From Adiantum capillus-veneris (lineage: Eukaryota; Streptophyta; Polypodiopsida; Polypodiales; Pteridaceae): a stretch of 64,000 nucleotides of DNA. Both the position numbers and the translations under genes were made by a program. Location of the stretch: NCBI GenBank assembly GCA_014529385.2, contig CM043968.1, forward strand, positions 23,716,513 through 23,780,512, written 5' to 3'. This document shows, in pieces, positions 11,614-21,956 of the stretch (positions are counted from its first letter, which is position 1; every line of letters begins with the position of its first letter). A model generated the notes under the pieces. That model saw nothing but the letters and a program-made list of their open reading frames with translations, was not told the DNA's origin and did no database searches.

Positions 11614-11865
11614 TTACACAATAATGTTTTCTAAATGGCAATCTGCTCCACAACAAAATAAAATATGCACATCAAATGATCTATGATAATCAACAAGAGG
11701 CAGGATGACAAGGTTTGGTGATGCAAGAATTTCTCCTACTCTTTGGTCACCAAACATGAACACCATACGTTGTTGAAAATGGATCTTTCTACTAATTGCA
11801 ATGTTTATTCTAATGTGTGCAGTGAAATGAAAGGGAAAAACCTCTATTCCTAGGCCATTATCCAT
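11614..11865 (-). CDS. Leader ORF upstream of Tat gag, function unknown
   Basis: 83-codon frame starting with ATG in the leader between PBS and gag. A matching frame starts at 3145 in copy B and keeps the same first 68 codons without frameshift (MDNG.GIEVFPFHFT.HIRI). Nearly all differences between the copies change the amino acid, which argues against selection on the protein. I recognise no domain. It may be a chance frame in the leader or an extreme N-terminus of gag. Confidence 0.25.
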   Translation of the reverse strand: MDNGLGIEVFPFHFTAHIRINIAISRKIHFQQRMVFMFGDQRVGEILASPNLVILPLVDYHRSFDVHILFCCGADCHLENIIV

Positions 11866-12154
11866 GGTCTATGCATGACCTAATGCATAAAATAAAACAA
11901 AAATATAGACGTCCAAACTAAGGTCGTATCTAATGAGAGGCAAAACAGAAGGATTTTCTGAAGCGTTTAACTCAGCCAACCTATGAGGGCCCAAAATTCT
12001 ACGAATTACTCGTTAAAATTGTAATTTTGTGCTTACAATGACATGCACCTTTTGCCTTACAATAGGAACAAACGGATCATACAAATCTTCGTGATTCATG
12101 CAAGATACGTGATTACTCTAAAGACTGAGTATTCACAACAATATACACAAGCCC

Positions 12155-12172
12155 TCCTCAGTGGGGGCACCA
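12155..12172 (-). other. Primer binding site, Tat copy A
   Basis: Four bases after the LTR end the minus strand reads TGGTGCCCCCACTGAGGA, with the TGG expected of a site complementary to a tRNA 3' CCA end. It is repeated identically at 3434-3451. I could not assign the tRNA. Confidence 0.6.
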
Positions 12173-13014
12173 AAATTGAGGCGGTCCGGGACGGGCAACA
12201 AGAGAGGTGACCTCTAAACACTCCTCAAGGCTCCCTTGCTGCTCAATTGGGGCTGGGGCAACCACAAGCACAACACAACAACAAACCCACAGCCAAATCC
12301 AAACATGATAGGGGCACCACCTAGTTATGGTAAGCAAACTAGGACGCAAGAGAGATTTTGTCACAACCAAGAAGATGCACCACAAAACACACACAAATAA
12401 CCTCACACCAAGACACACACAAAATGGACCAGAGAGAGCTAGAGCAAAAGGAAGAGAGAGAGAGAGGAATAGAACTTGCATAATACCTTGTTTGTGACTT
12501 GCAAATGAAGATGGTTTGTTATGATGCTATCATAGAGCTTGTACAAAGCTAACTCAATCCTTAGTGAATACTAAACATTGCCAACACACACAAACTGTCT
12601 TAGGGTGTGGGAGACCTCTCACCACAATACCCTCTTACAATGGACAAAAAATTGGCAATGAAAACACACTAAAACACTTTCTAAAACAAGATCAAACCAT
12701 AGAAACTCAAAATACACAAGTCACCTTGAATTCACCAAACCATATTGCACAAGTGGAAGGACGAAGATTTGAACGTCAAATCACGTCTTTGATGCACCAA
12801 ACCTCAATTTGTTGATGATGGAGGAACATATACAATAGTGTTTTTGAGATTTTGATCTCATGCTCTCTCACTTGCAATGTGTATAGCTTGAGAGCTTCTC
12901 TCACACCAAAAGTGAAGCTCACAAAGTGGTTGCTACGCCTAAGTCTCTCCTCCCGCATAGAGTGTTGGGGTGTTATGTGAGATATTGGGGGTTGTTTTAC
13001 AAGAAGGAGAGGTG

Positions 13015-13024
13015 CCTATTTATA
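13015..13024 (-). promoter_or_regulatory. TATA box in Tat 5' LTR
   Basis: TATAAATAGG on the minus strand at the position equivalent to 4381-4390 of the other LTR. This is the likely promoter of copy A. Confidence 0.6.
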
Positions 13025-14214
13025 GGTTAGAGACCCCTCAGTAAGATTATTGGAAATCCTAATTTACAAGCTAACAAATCAAAATTATGATTTTTTGTGA
13101 ATATTAAAACATTGCGGGCCTTCTTTGTCTCCTTGAGTCATGGATGTGGGCTCAAAAAAGAGCATTATTGATGGTAGATAAGGTGAAATTAGAGTTTTAA
13201 GGAATGAAAGAGAGAGAGAGAGAGTTACTATGCACATGTCTTAAGGTGAGGTGTCTTTTATGGTTAGGTCAAGGGCTATTTTCTGTTAGTATGTTAGTGG
13301 TTAGTGTTAGTAATCACTAGAAAGTTAATGATATATTTATAATGGGTAGAATGAGGTCAATGGTTGAATGAAGTGAAGAAATCCTTGTGATGGTGAAGCT
13401 TGAAGAAAGATTTATTTGTGTAGGTTCTCAAAATGACTATTGATCCTCTTTGTCTTCTTCTCTTCTTTATGCCACCGCAGTCAAGGTTGATTATCGTGAT
13501 GAAATGGAAATTTGGTTTATGAGATCTCTCAATTTGCAGAGGTTAAGCATGGTTTACATGCTGAATTTTATGTATATAGAGAGGGGTAAGATGGAGTTGT
13601 ACTTTGGAACTAATAGAGAGATGCATAGAGATGGTGTATGTACATGTAGAGCTCATATGAGAGCTATGGAAGTAAGAGGGGAGGTTAATGGTGAAGAAGG
13701 TGAGAGAAACCATGGAAGGTGCAGGTTTTGAGGGAGGGATTGAGAGGAATGAGTGTGTGTGTGTGTGTCTGTGTGTGTAGAAGTGTGGAAAGAGGTGAGG
13801 GAAGATTGTGGGCTACTCGTGAGAAAAGTGGGCAGACTGGGGTCCAATAAAAAAATCATACCTCACCCATGGTAGCTCCAAAAATTATGAAACTTTTTAA
13901 GGGGATTAGTCAACTCTTGGTACACATTTTGTTGAGTAAACACCACTTCAAATTCGGAGTGGAAATGGATATAAAAAATCCCACCAAAATGTCTATTTTT
14001 CTTTACAAAAAAGTCTTCAATGGCCCCCCTTTTGTGGAATTTTCATATGGCTCCAAAGGTGAGCCCCTCCTTGCATGAGAGCATGAACTAATTGATTCTT
14101 AGGGGTTTGAAACTGTGCATGGTTATGGATTATGCATAAATATAATATCTGGATATGATGAAAAAAAACAGGCTAGTATATATAAACTATTCATGGAATC
14201 TAGAATAGTGTGGG

Positions 14215-14215
<1 letters not shown>

Positions 14216-14281
<66 letters not shown>
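14216..14281 (+). repeat. (TA)n microsatellite in Tat 5' LTR
   Basis: About 66 bp of TA, orthologous to the tract at 5651-5698. Confidence 0.92.
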
Positions 14282-14282
<1 letters not shown>

Positions 14283-14886
14283 CATATGAAAATATAGGCA
14301 ATCAAATGAGGAGGACCCTCAATTGTTTTATTGATGTATATTTATTTAGAAGAGGTAAGAAATAATACCTGTAGAAAATAGGAATTTAGTGAAATGCAAT
14401 GACTGATGGTGAAAGGTATTTCTGAGGTTTTTTCTTAGGAGTGGATTCACACAAAAAATAAGAGAATATTGCATGAAAATATTTCTATATGGAATAAAGA
14501 GTAGAAAAAATGATAAGAAGAATTGTAAAATAATCGTGAGTTAATGTACATAGCAAACATAGGCAAATAACGCACATCTAGGTAGAAATATTTAAATAAA
14601 TACAAAAATAAATATGAAAATTCATAATATTTAGGCTCTATATACAATGAAATATTTACACACAAATGGGTCGTAATATTTTTTATTTTTTTATTTTACT
14701 TACTTTTTTGGCTCAACTAACCCAATGAGTAGCTAGCTGAGGGTTTTAAGGAAATATGGAAAAAGTTCCCTAACTCACACACGCCTATGTACAATAAATA
14801 GGTAGAGATAGCCATAGTGTTTGAGTGATTTTGGTAGGGTGAGGTAGCTCACTATGGCAATTTAAATTGCCAAAAAACGGCTATCA

Positions 14887-15805
14887 GCGTCTATATTACG
14901 CATACATACAAATAAATCTTCTTAGCTCATGTAGATTCCTTGGATCAGGCCATGCTTTTATTACCTCTAGCTTTGATGGATCCATATGGATACCATCTTG
15001 AGAGATAATATAAGTATTGAATATCTTAAAGGAAAAATTCACTTATCTTTTCGTTGAGAAAAAGCTTGTTCTCCCTCAATGCTTGAAGAATCACTTGGAG
15101 ATGTTGCTTATCTTCTTCCAAAGACTTGGAGTAGATAATGATATCATCAAAGAACACTCCAGTGAATTTGCGATAGGATCTAAAGACTTTCTCCTTCCTA
15201 AGCAAGGGAGTAACGGAGGCTCGCTGTCTCTTGAAAGCAATGTCGGCCATTACAGCATCCCCCATCTCAAAAGCTTGAATGCCCAACTTGGTGGCCAACT
15301 CCATTGATATGAAGTTTTGAGTACAAGGAGGGTCAAACAGGATGAAGGCATCATGCTCCCTTACTTTTCCCCGAGCATAGCAGAGAGGTGCACCTTTGCA
15401 ATGATTATCCTCTTTTGGCGCTTCGCTGGTGGAAGCTTTGGGAGTCTCATTGCGAGTATTTTTCTTGGGGGAATAACGATAGCCATGTCCTTGCTCCCCA
15501 CACTTAAAACATTTATGGTCCTTGTGAAAAGCTTTGTAAACTCCCTTCTCCTTGGACCGATTGTTGTTGTTGTTGTTGTTGGAATTGCCTTGGGAATAAT
15601 TTTGGGCATTGGTTTTCCCCTTTGCATCAATTTTGTCTTTGTTTTCCATGGGCTTGACATTCTGTCTAGCCCCTTCTTGGAAGTTGATGTGCGAAGCAAC
15701 CATGATGTGGTGAATTACTTCGGTGATAGAACTAGGCTGTTGAGAGTTGACATACTCGACCATCTCTTCAGGTAATCCCGCACAACTGTTGCTTTTGCTC
15801 GACAA
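14887..15805 (-). pseudogene. pol: Chromovirus D fragment: protease fused to RT by deletion
   Basis: 259-codon frame plus a tail cut by the Tat insertion at 14887. It reads end of gag, a zinc knuckle (CFKCGEQGHGYRYS, final Cys lost), protease with a changed active site (FDPPCTQNFIS instead of D-S-G), then jumps directly into RT motif C (FTGVFFDDIIIYSKSLEEDKQHL) near residue 210. The protease C-terminus and the first two thirds of RT are missing, so the two domains were joined by an internal deletion that kept the frame. The RT end matches chromovirus C at 24890-25200. Confidence 0.78.
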
Positions 15806-16610
15806 AGTTTATCTTTTGGAAGACAGTAGCCTTGAGAGGTAAATCCCAAAACTTGTCTACATACTGGTGGATAGACTCATGAGAGAGAAGCTTCAAACTA
15901 CGCCATTCGGTAAGCACTTTGTCCTTTGCATCACTTGTAAGGAATTGCTTCATGATGGAAACTCGTAGAGTTTGAGAGTTGACATACTCGACCATCTCTT
16001 CAGGTAATCCCGCACAAAACTGTTGCTTTTGCTCGGCAAAGTTTATCTTTTGGAAGACAGTAGCCTTGAGAGGTAAATACCAAAACTTGTCTACATACTG
16101 GTGGATCGACTCATGAGAGAGAAGCTTCAAACTACGCCATTCGGTAAGCACTTTGTCCTTTGCATCGCTTGCAAGGAATTGCTTCATGATGGAAACTCGT
16201 AGATTTTTCCATGTCTTTGGTGCTTCGCCATTGCCACAAAGTTTAGCCCACCATTGACGAGCCGATTTTTGGAAGTGCATAGCTACATGACGTAGCTTGG
16301 AGGACTCCGTAAAGCCCTCATCTCCAAAGGCTGCATCAAATTGTTGGATGAAGGCCAATACTTTGTCGATGACACCAAAGGTGACAATATATGTGAGAAA
16401 AGAGATACTCTTTCCTCCCTCTTTGAACTTCTTGAGATTTTGTGACCTTCGCCATGCAGGATATGATTTGCGTTGTCCTCCCCTCTTGTATTCTCTAGGA
16501 GAATAGCCATAGCTTTCATCAAAAGAGGAGGAAGGTGAAGAAGAAGGAAAGAGGGTGACCTCTTTTGTAAGGTCTCTACTTTCGAATTTCACATAAGTTC
16601 TATTACACAT
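15768..16610 (-). pseudogene. gag: gag of chromovirus D with a 78-codon tandem duplication
   Basis: 280-codon frame containing a Ty3/gypsy gag core (MHFQKSARQWWAKL, IHQYVDKF, GLPEEMVEYVNSQ). The stretch from LRVSIMKQFL to EYVNSQ occurs twice in succession. The copies are offset by 234 bp (15741 and 15973 at matching points, with 2 bp lost in one copy), so the duplication was originally in frame. The 2-bp loss near 15782 then shifted the frame and separated gag from the frame to the left. Confidence 0.8.
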
Positions 16611-16629
16611 TTGAATTTTTTTTAACCAT

Positions 16630-17000
16630 CACTCATTATTTAAGATATTTGAGTTCAAATTATGAATCGTAGGCTGAGAAAACCTCGAATTTAAAATTTA
16701 CGCTACAAAATTCTGACATGTTTAGCTATATGAATCACTAACTAACTTATTGAAAGACTTATTTACTGATTGTAGAATTTTCTTTTACTACTGTAAAGTT
16801 AATATAAGACTGTAAAGTTTAACTTAAAAATGTAAAGTAAATTATCATTAAGAAAATAAATAAAATAATTATAAAGACAAAAGAATACACAGGGATGACA
16901 AATGAAGGCACATGGACTCACCTGGGAGGGGACAAAGTGGGACACACTGTCACATGAAAAGGAGAGGCTAGTCTTGACTAATCTTAATGAGGGGGGGCTG
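16630..17000. other. No gene seen
   Basis: AT-rich DNA with no recognisable domain. It ends in a G-rich tract (GAGGGGGGG at 16989-16997) directly before the LTR-like start at 17001, which could be a polypurine tract. Confidence 0.4.
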
Positions 17001-17149
17001 TGTTGACCTTATCTTTTGATGATAATGACAAAGTGGTCAAGCTGATGGGTACCACAAGGGTACCAAAAATGTGGGTATGATTTTTGAGAAAAAAAAATTT
17101 TAAAAAAATTATTTTTTTGAATTTTTTTTTTGGACGTTTTCTTTTCTGC

Positions 17150-17158
17150 TATAAATAG
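17150..17158 (+). promoter_or_regulatory. TATA box in LTR-like sequence
   Basis: TATAAATAG preceded by a long A/T tract. It is a plausible core promoter of the LTR-like sequence. Confidence 0.4.
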
Positions 17159-17317
17159 AGCATCCATGCTCACACTTTAAACATAGAGATTGCCTCTATA
17201 GCACTCACGAAGTGCTGCCACTTCTCTTAGAGAGAAAGCGTCCACAAACCACTAAGACAGCAAAAACTCTAGTGGACTAATAAGGTGCGTATTAATTAAG
17301 CATTCAATTACCTTTAA

Positions 17318-17690
17318 GAAGGATATTTGTGTGTGTGTGTGTGTGCTATCTCTTACTCTAATTTCTCTAATAGATTAGTAAGATTCAATTAGTTTTAAGA
17401 AGGATATGTGTGTGTGTGTACTGTCTCTTACTCTAATTTCTCTAATAGATTAGTAAGATTCAATTAGTTTTAAGAAAGATATGTGTGTGTGTGTGCTATC
17501 TCTTACTCTAATCTCTCAAATAGATTGGTGAGATTCAATTAGCTTTAGAAAAGGATGTGTGTGTGTTCTCTTTTACTCTAATCTTTCTAATGGATTAGTA
17601 AGATTCAATTAACTTTAGAAAAGATGTGTGTGTATGTTTTCTCTTACTTTAATCTCTCTAAGTATACCTACTCTCTCTAGTTAGTACATC
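17318..17690 (+). repeat. Minisatellite, about 75 bp x 5
   Basis: Five successive units, each with a short GT run, then TCTCTTACTCTAAT, a TTCTCTAATAGATTAGTAAG block and ATTCAATTAG. Units start near 17318, 17398, 17474, 17549 and 17618 and become more diverged and shorter to the right. Confidence 0.85.
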
Positions 17691-18117
17691 TTCACTATTA
17701 AATTATGCATAGTTAATTGAAAGTTAATACATAAGAGAACTCATCATATTCTTATTATACATGATGAAATTATCATTCAACAATTTTATTGTCAATTAGA
17801 TTAAGTAGAATTTTGAATAATACTAAAAAATTGATTTAGTTGAAGTATAGAAATTGAAGTTAGAATTGGACTAGAAATGTGAAGCATAAAAGTAATGCAT
17901 TCCTAAAATTTCACTCATAGTTTACACACTTAATTTTTGATTAATTACGATTAGCAAATATTTGATGTATAGAAATTAGATGTAGAACAACAACACTAAG
18001 TGTGAATCCGAGTTGGCGAGGGTTCAAATTACAGACTCTCTTTGGAAACAAGGAGACTACTAGGGAAATTGACCAATTTAAAGTTCTAAGTGTATAACAT
18101 AAGTGTAGTACAAAAAA

Positions 18118-18312
18118 ATGGCTCCAAAGCGTGCTCGAACACAATGCGCTAATGATCATGAAGCCGGTACAAGTAATGGTGGAACCCCTATGGAACATGC
18201 TATGTCTCCACCAATCGCACCAATCGGAGCTATGGTACAGGTTAGTATTGGAGTTTCAAGTTATGCATCATTGCATATGCGAGACCATAGGAATATATTA
18301 TTTACCTTATGA
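18118..18312 (+). pseudogene. gag-like N-terminus, orphan
   Basis: ATG-initiated 64-codon frame, MAPKRARTQCANDHEAGTSN at the start. The basic beginning followed by a Ser/Gly/Pro-rich stretch resembles the N-terminus of plant gypsy gag proteins. No gag core follows; the homology ends near 18240. Its place after the LTR-like sequence fits a truncated plus-strand element. Assignment is by style and position only. Confidence 0.35.
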
Positions 18313-18479
18313 AAAGAAAACACGGACCGAAACCACGGGGCTTAACCCCAAGAAACTCGTCATATGTTTGACAAGTAGGAAAGATTGTCTGGTTAAACTG
18401 GTTGCTATAGGAAAGATTGTTTGTCCAAAACCTTCGGTATGGTTTCTCTCAAGTCTCTCCACTTATTAGCGCTGGTATT

Positions 18480-18660
18480 ATGTGGCAGTTGCCGAGGCGT
18501 GAGATGACGCCCAGGATGGCACTGCTGATGCTTTGGTGGGAGTACACCCAGATTAGCCTAGCTAGATACTACAGTTTTGTTTTGGCGTGGCGTGAGGATG
18601 ATACCCAGATTGACACCGTTGTTGCTGTGGCGAGAGTACGTCCAGATTAGCACAACGAGT
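18480..18660 (+). repeat. Degenerate short tandem repeats
   Basis: Four imperfect copies of a motif like GGCGTGAGATGACGCCCAG (near 18495, 18536, 18590, 18630), spaced about 40-55 bp. No coding content recognised. Confidence 0.45.
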
Positions 18661-18945
18661 TCTTGTCGAGCGGTATGGGACGCTCATGAGGACAAGGGTT
18701 TTTATAAATAATAATGTATATACCGATCGGACATAATAGAGTCAGTAGAGATTCTTGAGTGAACCTAATCCAAGGGTTGTTGGTTTAAAATTGGACGACT
18801 TCTTATTTGACTATTGTTTGTAATACTGTTTGAAGGGTTCTTTTAACGAACCAGTATCATAAATAAAGTAAAGGAACATGTATGTTTAAACAGTGTGGTA
18901 GTAATTAGAAAACAAAAGAAGGATGAGTGTGGTGTGGAAAGTGGG

Positions 18946-18999
18946 AGAATGATACCCCGGCGGTATCATTCTATGACGGGTGGACCCGATGAGTCGGGT
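18946..18999. other. Two adjacent hairpins
   Basis: Perfect 11-bp arms AGAATGATACC / GGTATCATTCT around a CCGGC loop (18946-18972). Eleven bases later come perfect 6-bp arms ACCCGA / TCGGGT around TGAG (18984-18999). No poly-T or ribozyme core is attached. The rest of 18660-19190 shows nothing recognisable. Confidence 0.6.
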
Positions 19000-19189
19000 A
19001 ACTTTTCAAAGCTAGAAATTATTTTTTTAAGTCATAAATCTTAAAAGAGACAAACCTTGGCGGCTGTGCTTCTAAAACATGGGGAAAAAAGCGCACAGGT
19101 TGGTCACTCTAAGATTTATACTTTTAGGTATAATTGATTATAGATAGTTTTTAGATAGGGTTATGGTGGTCACGCTCCGCTAGCGAGAT

Positions 19190-19615
19190 AGGACCAATCC
19201 TTCACTAACGGTTCATGCCCGTGGCTACGTAGTAGCTAAGGCAATGTCCGTTGGTTTTTCCTTCTCACGATTGGATACCTATCAAAGGTACTCCGCTCTT
19301 CTCCAAAAGGGCAGGGACCTCACATCTTTCTTGCCCTTTTCTTCCTTTGTTTCATCTCTTCCCTTTCGGAGTGACGAGGAGAAGGAATATGGGTTGATCG
19401 TTTCCTCTTGGAGGAGTTGGCGATTGTTTAGACCGTCGTCTTCGTGGAGCCACATATTCAAAGGAGCTTAAAGTTTCATTACTTTCCGTATCTTTGGATT
19501 CCTCCTCTCGTATGGGAGAGAGTCTTCTTTTGGGGGTCTCTTCAAGAGGCCTCCTAAGTTCTCTCTCCTCTTGGAGAGAGAAGGAAATCCCATAAGCGCG
19601 AATTTGTTGAGTGAA
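19190..19615 (-). pseudogene. gag: gag N-terminal fragment of chromovirus family
   Basis: The minus strand aligns with the split gag at 27826-27875 plus 45324-45560 (CGCTTATGGG, then CCAAGAGGAGAGAG and GGAGGCCTCTTGAAG). It carries the same sequence without the copia insertion, so it is an empty-site copy. The 5' end of gag, the PBS and the LTR 3' end are deleted: the LTR joins gag directly at 19615. Confidence 0.6.
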
Positions 19616-21059
19616 GAGAGCTAGCAGGGAATGAGGGTCACGGGAAGAGGAAGAAGAAACATTTCATAGGAGAAAGAATTAGTTCCTCACTTATCATCGC
19701 CCTTCTTGCTAGCATACATAATAGCATAATAATGAACATGGATAAGATGGAAAGCTTAAGCATTGAAGCATGGCTCTTGGTTGGATTTGCATTCCATACC
19801 CAAGAGTGTTGGTGTAGTCTCTCAACTTCTCTACTTGCTTGGAGAAGGAGATGGATCTCTTGCACTTTGCACTTCACACAATGAGAGTGTGTGTGTGGGA
19901 GAGTATACCCCTCAAGAAACCCCCTAGCTTGCTTTGATCGACTCCCCCTTGTAGCTCATGATTGAAGATCATTGGACCTCTCCATGCCTAGCCAATCACA
20001 TGCAGGGACATATCAAGCAACAAGGGTATCCTTGGGACAAGTGTCCCCCTTTCCCCCTTGAGAGAGAGGACTTGATAAATGATCTAACAATTAATTAAAT
20101 TAACTAATTTATTATTGGACCCCTTGGGAGGCCTACCAATAGGCTTTAGACACACCATGAGGGCAACATGAAGAGGAGCTTGACAAGTGTCCTATATACT
20201 TTCTTGGAGCCAATATTACCTTGTGTGAGGGTGTGTGTGTTCTTTCTCTACCCTCGGTGGGTTCACCGTTCAGTACCCCCCTATATAACGTGCATTCGTA
20301 GGATATTAAAAAAACCCCTCTTTTAACATGTGTGAATGAATAAAATGACCTCTTATTTTAGGATTTTTTTCCAAAATTGAATATAGAAACCCCTTATTTT
20401 AATTTACCTCTATTAAATTGCCTAATTTTTTTTCATTTTAAAACCCCTCCTTTCGAACTCACGTTATACATTAACATGATTACATAGTGCACCCCCCGAG
20501 TCTCTATCCCCCTCTTGTAGGGATTGGCCGCTCCTTGTAGGGATAGTTGCACACCTTATCCCCAAGCACCTTAGTCAACAAGCATGACAAAGCACCTCAA
20601 GCCTGTATAGTGTTCTCCACAAGCATCTCAGGCTCCCTGTTTGGTAAGCATGAAAAGCACCTCAAGCATCTTAGTCATCAAGCACGACAAGCACCTCAAG
20701 CACCTTAGTCATCAAGCACGACAAGCACCTCAAGAACCTTAGTCATCAAGCACGACAAGCGCCTCAAGCTTGGGCCGGGTTCCCACCTTAAGCTCAACCC
20801 TAGCTTACCTAAGGTCAAAGGACTTTTTAACACTAGCCTTTGGAGGTATTTAATGAATCTAACCCTAGGGTCCTTAAGATCCATTAGCATTTCTCTTTGA
20901 TAGACCATCTCCCGTTTGGACCCATTACCTTTGATCCAGTGTTGAGATGCATCTAAAGCACATACCTATTAACTCTTGTTCCCGTTTATTCCCCCACATT
21001 AAATGATCAGTTTAATATGAGAAAATCATTTGGTTGGTTAGATATTAATTTTTGTGAAA
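19616..21059 (-). repeat. Chromovirus-family LTR 1
   Basis: Homologous to 21060-22604 (same orientation) and to 26274-27420 (opposite orientation). Shared blocks include AAGCTTAAGCATTGAAGCATGG and the repeats of CAAGCACCT. The 5' end at 21059 reads TTTCACAAAA where LTR 2 reads TGTCATAAAA. The 3' end is lost by a deletion into gag. Confidence 0.75.
20667..20768 (+). repeat. Minisatellite, 34 bp x 3 in LTR 1
   Basis: Three exact-length 34-bp units (20667, 20701, 20735) of the CTTAGTCATCAAGCACGACA type, with one or two differences each. Looser copies lie just upstream from 20560. Confidence 0.9.
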
Positions 21060-21239
21060 TGCTTAGCCTATCATAATAGCATAGTAATGATGATGAAGAA
21101 GATGGCAAGCTTAAGCATTGAAGCATGGCTTTTGGTTGGATTTGCATTTCATAGCCAAGAGTGTTGGTGTAGGCTCTCAACTTCTCACAACAAGCTTGGA
21201 GAAGGACATGAAGTTCTTGCACTTAGCACTTCACACAAT

Positions 21240-21339
<100 letters not shown>

Positions 21340-21343
21340 GTCT

Positions 21344-21479
21344 CAAGCTAGCCCTCTACTTGCATGGTTGATCCCATCTTCTAGCTCATGCTTGTGGCTC
21401 ATTGGCTCTCTCAAGCTAGCCCTCTACTTGCATGGTTGATCCCCTCTTCTAGCTCATGCTTGTGGCTCATTGGCTCTCT
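21344..21479 (+). repeat. 68-bp tandem duplication in LTR 2
   Basis: CAAGCTAGCCCTCTACTTGC and the following 48 bp are repeated once with one difference (starts at 21344 and 21412). Confidence 0.9.
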
Positions 21480-21866
21480 CAAGCCTAGCCAATCACAAGC
21501 CTCGGTCACAACTAGCAATAGAGGTAGCTTTTTGGACAAGTGTCCTCCTTTCCCCTTAGAGGGCTTGATAAATGCTTAAACAATTAATTTAATTAGTTGA
21601 CTTCTCATTGGACCTCTCTAAGGGTCACCCAATAGGCTTTAGGCACACGATGAGGGAAAACTAGCTAGGGGCTTGACATGTGTCCCGTTTGCCTCTTTGA
21701 GCAAGGGGTGCCCTTTTGGTGAGGGAATAGTTACTCAACCCCACCCCCTACTCTCATGGCTCACCCCCTCCTTTGTAGGAATTGGTTTGACTTTCAAGCC
21801 CTCAAGCACCTTGGCCCCCAGCATGATTAAGCACCTTAGTCACAAGCATGGGATTAGTAAGAGTAT

Positions 21867-21867
<1 letters not shown>

Positions 21868-21951
<84 letters not shown>
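21868..21951 (+). repeat. (CT)n microsatellite in LTR 2
   Basis: About 84 bp of CT. Confidence 0.95.

Positions 21952-21956
<5 letters not shown>

Larger units (their letters stand above)
3456..14886 (-). mobile_element. Tat-like Ty3/gypsy retrotransposon, copy A (LTR to LTR)
   Basis: Complete in structure: 5' LTR at 12177-14886, PBS, gag, protease, RT, RNase H, a second archaeal-type RNase H, integrase, PPT, and 3' LTR at 3456-6279. Domain order and the extra RNase H match the plant Tat lineage of Ty3/gypsy. LTRs start TGATAGC and end GCCTCA. The outer edges carry no matching 5-bp duplication (GCGTC right of 14886, AAAAT left of 3456). That is expected, because the left LTR is shared with a second internal copy. 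All frames are broken, so the copy is dead. The right edge abuts pol sequence of a chromovirus fragment, so it inserted there. Confidence 0.88.
12177..14886 (-). repeat. 5' LTR of Tat-like copy A
   Basis: 2,710 bp, beginning TGATAGC at 14886 and ending GCCTCA at 12177 on the minus strand. It is colinear with the LTR at 3456-6279 throughout. The length difference is mostly microsatellite: the CA tract is almost absent here, the GA tract near 13208 is short, and the TA tract spans 14216-14281. A TATAAATAGG box lies at 13015-13024. Confidence 0.85.
17001..18110 (+). repeat. LTR-like sequence with TATA box
   Basis: Starts TGTTGACC right after a polypurine-like run, has TATAAATAG at 17150-17158 about 150 bp in, and is followed by a gag-like start codon at 18118. 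These are features of a plus-strand LTR, but I cannot fix a CA end, and no second copy is in the window. A TGGCGAGGGTTC stretch at 18014-18025 could be a primer binding site. Confidence 0.4.

Noticed and set aside
14123-14305. 60-codon frame rich in Ile and Tyr
   Set aside because: Translation of the TA microsatellite.
18012-18030. TTGGCGAGGGTTCAAATT resembling a tRNA T-arm
   Set aside because: No cloverleaf can be built around it; at best it is a primer binding site.
18984-18999. CGATGAGTC resembling the core of a hammerhead ribozyme
   Set aside because: No GAAA segment or helix I/III partners follow; it is a simple ACCCGA/TCGGGT hairpin.
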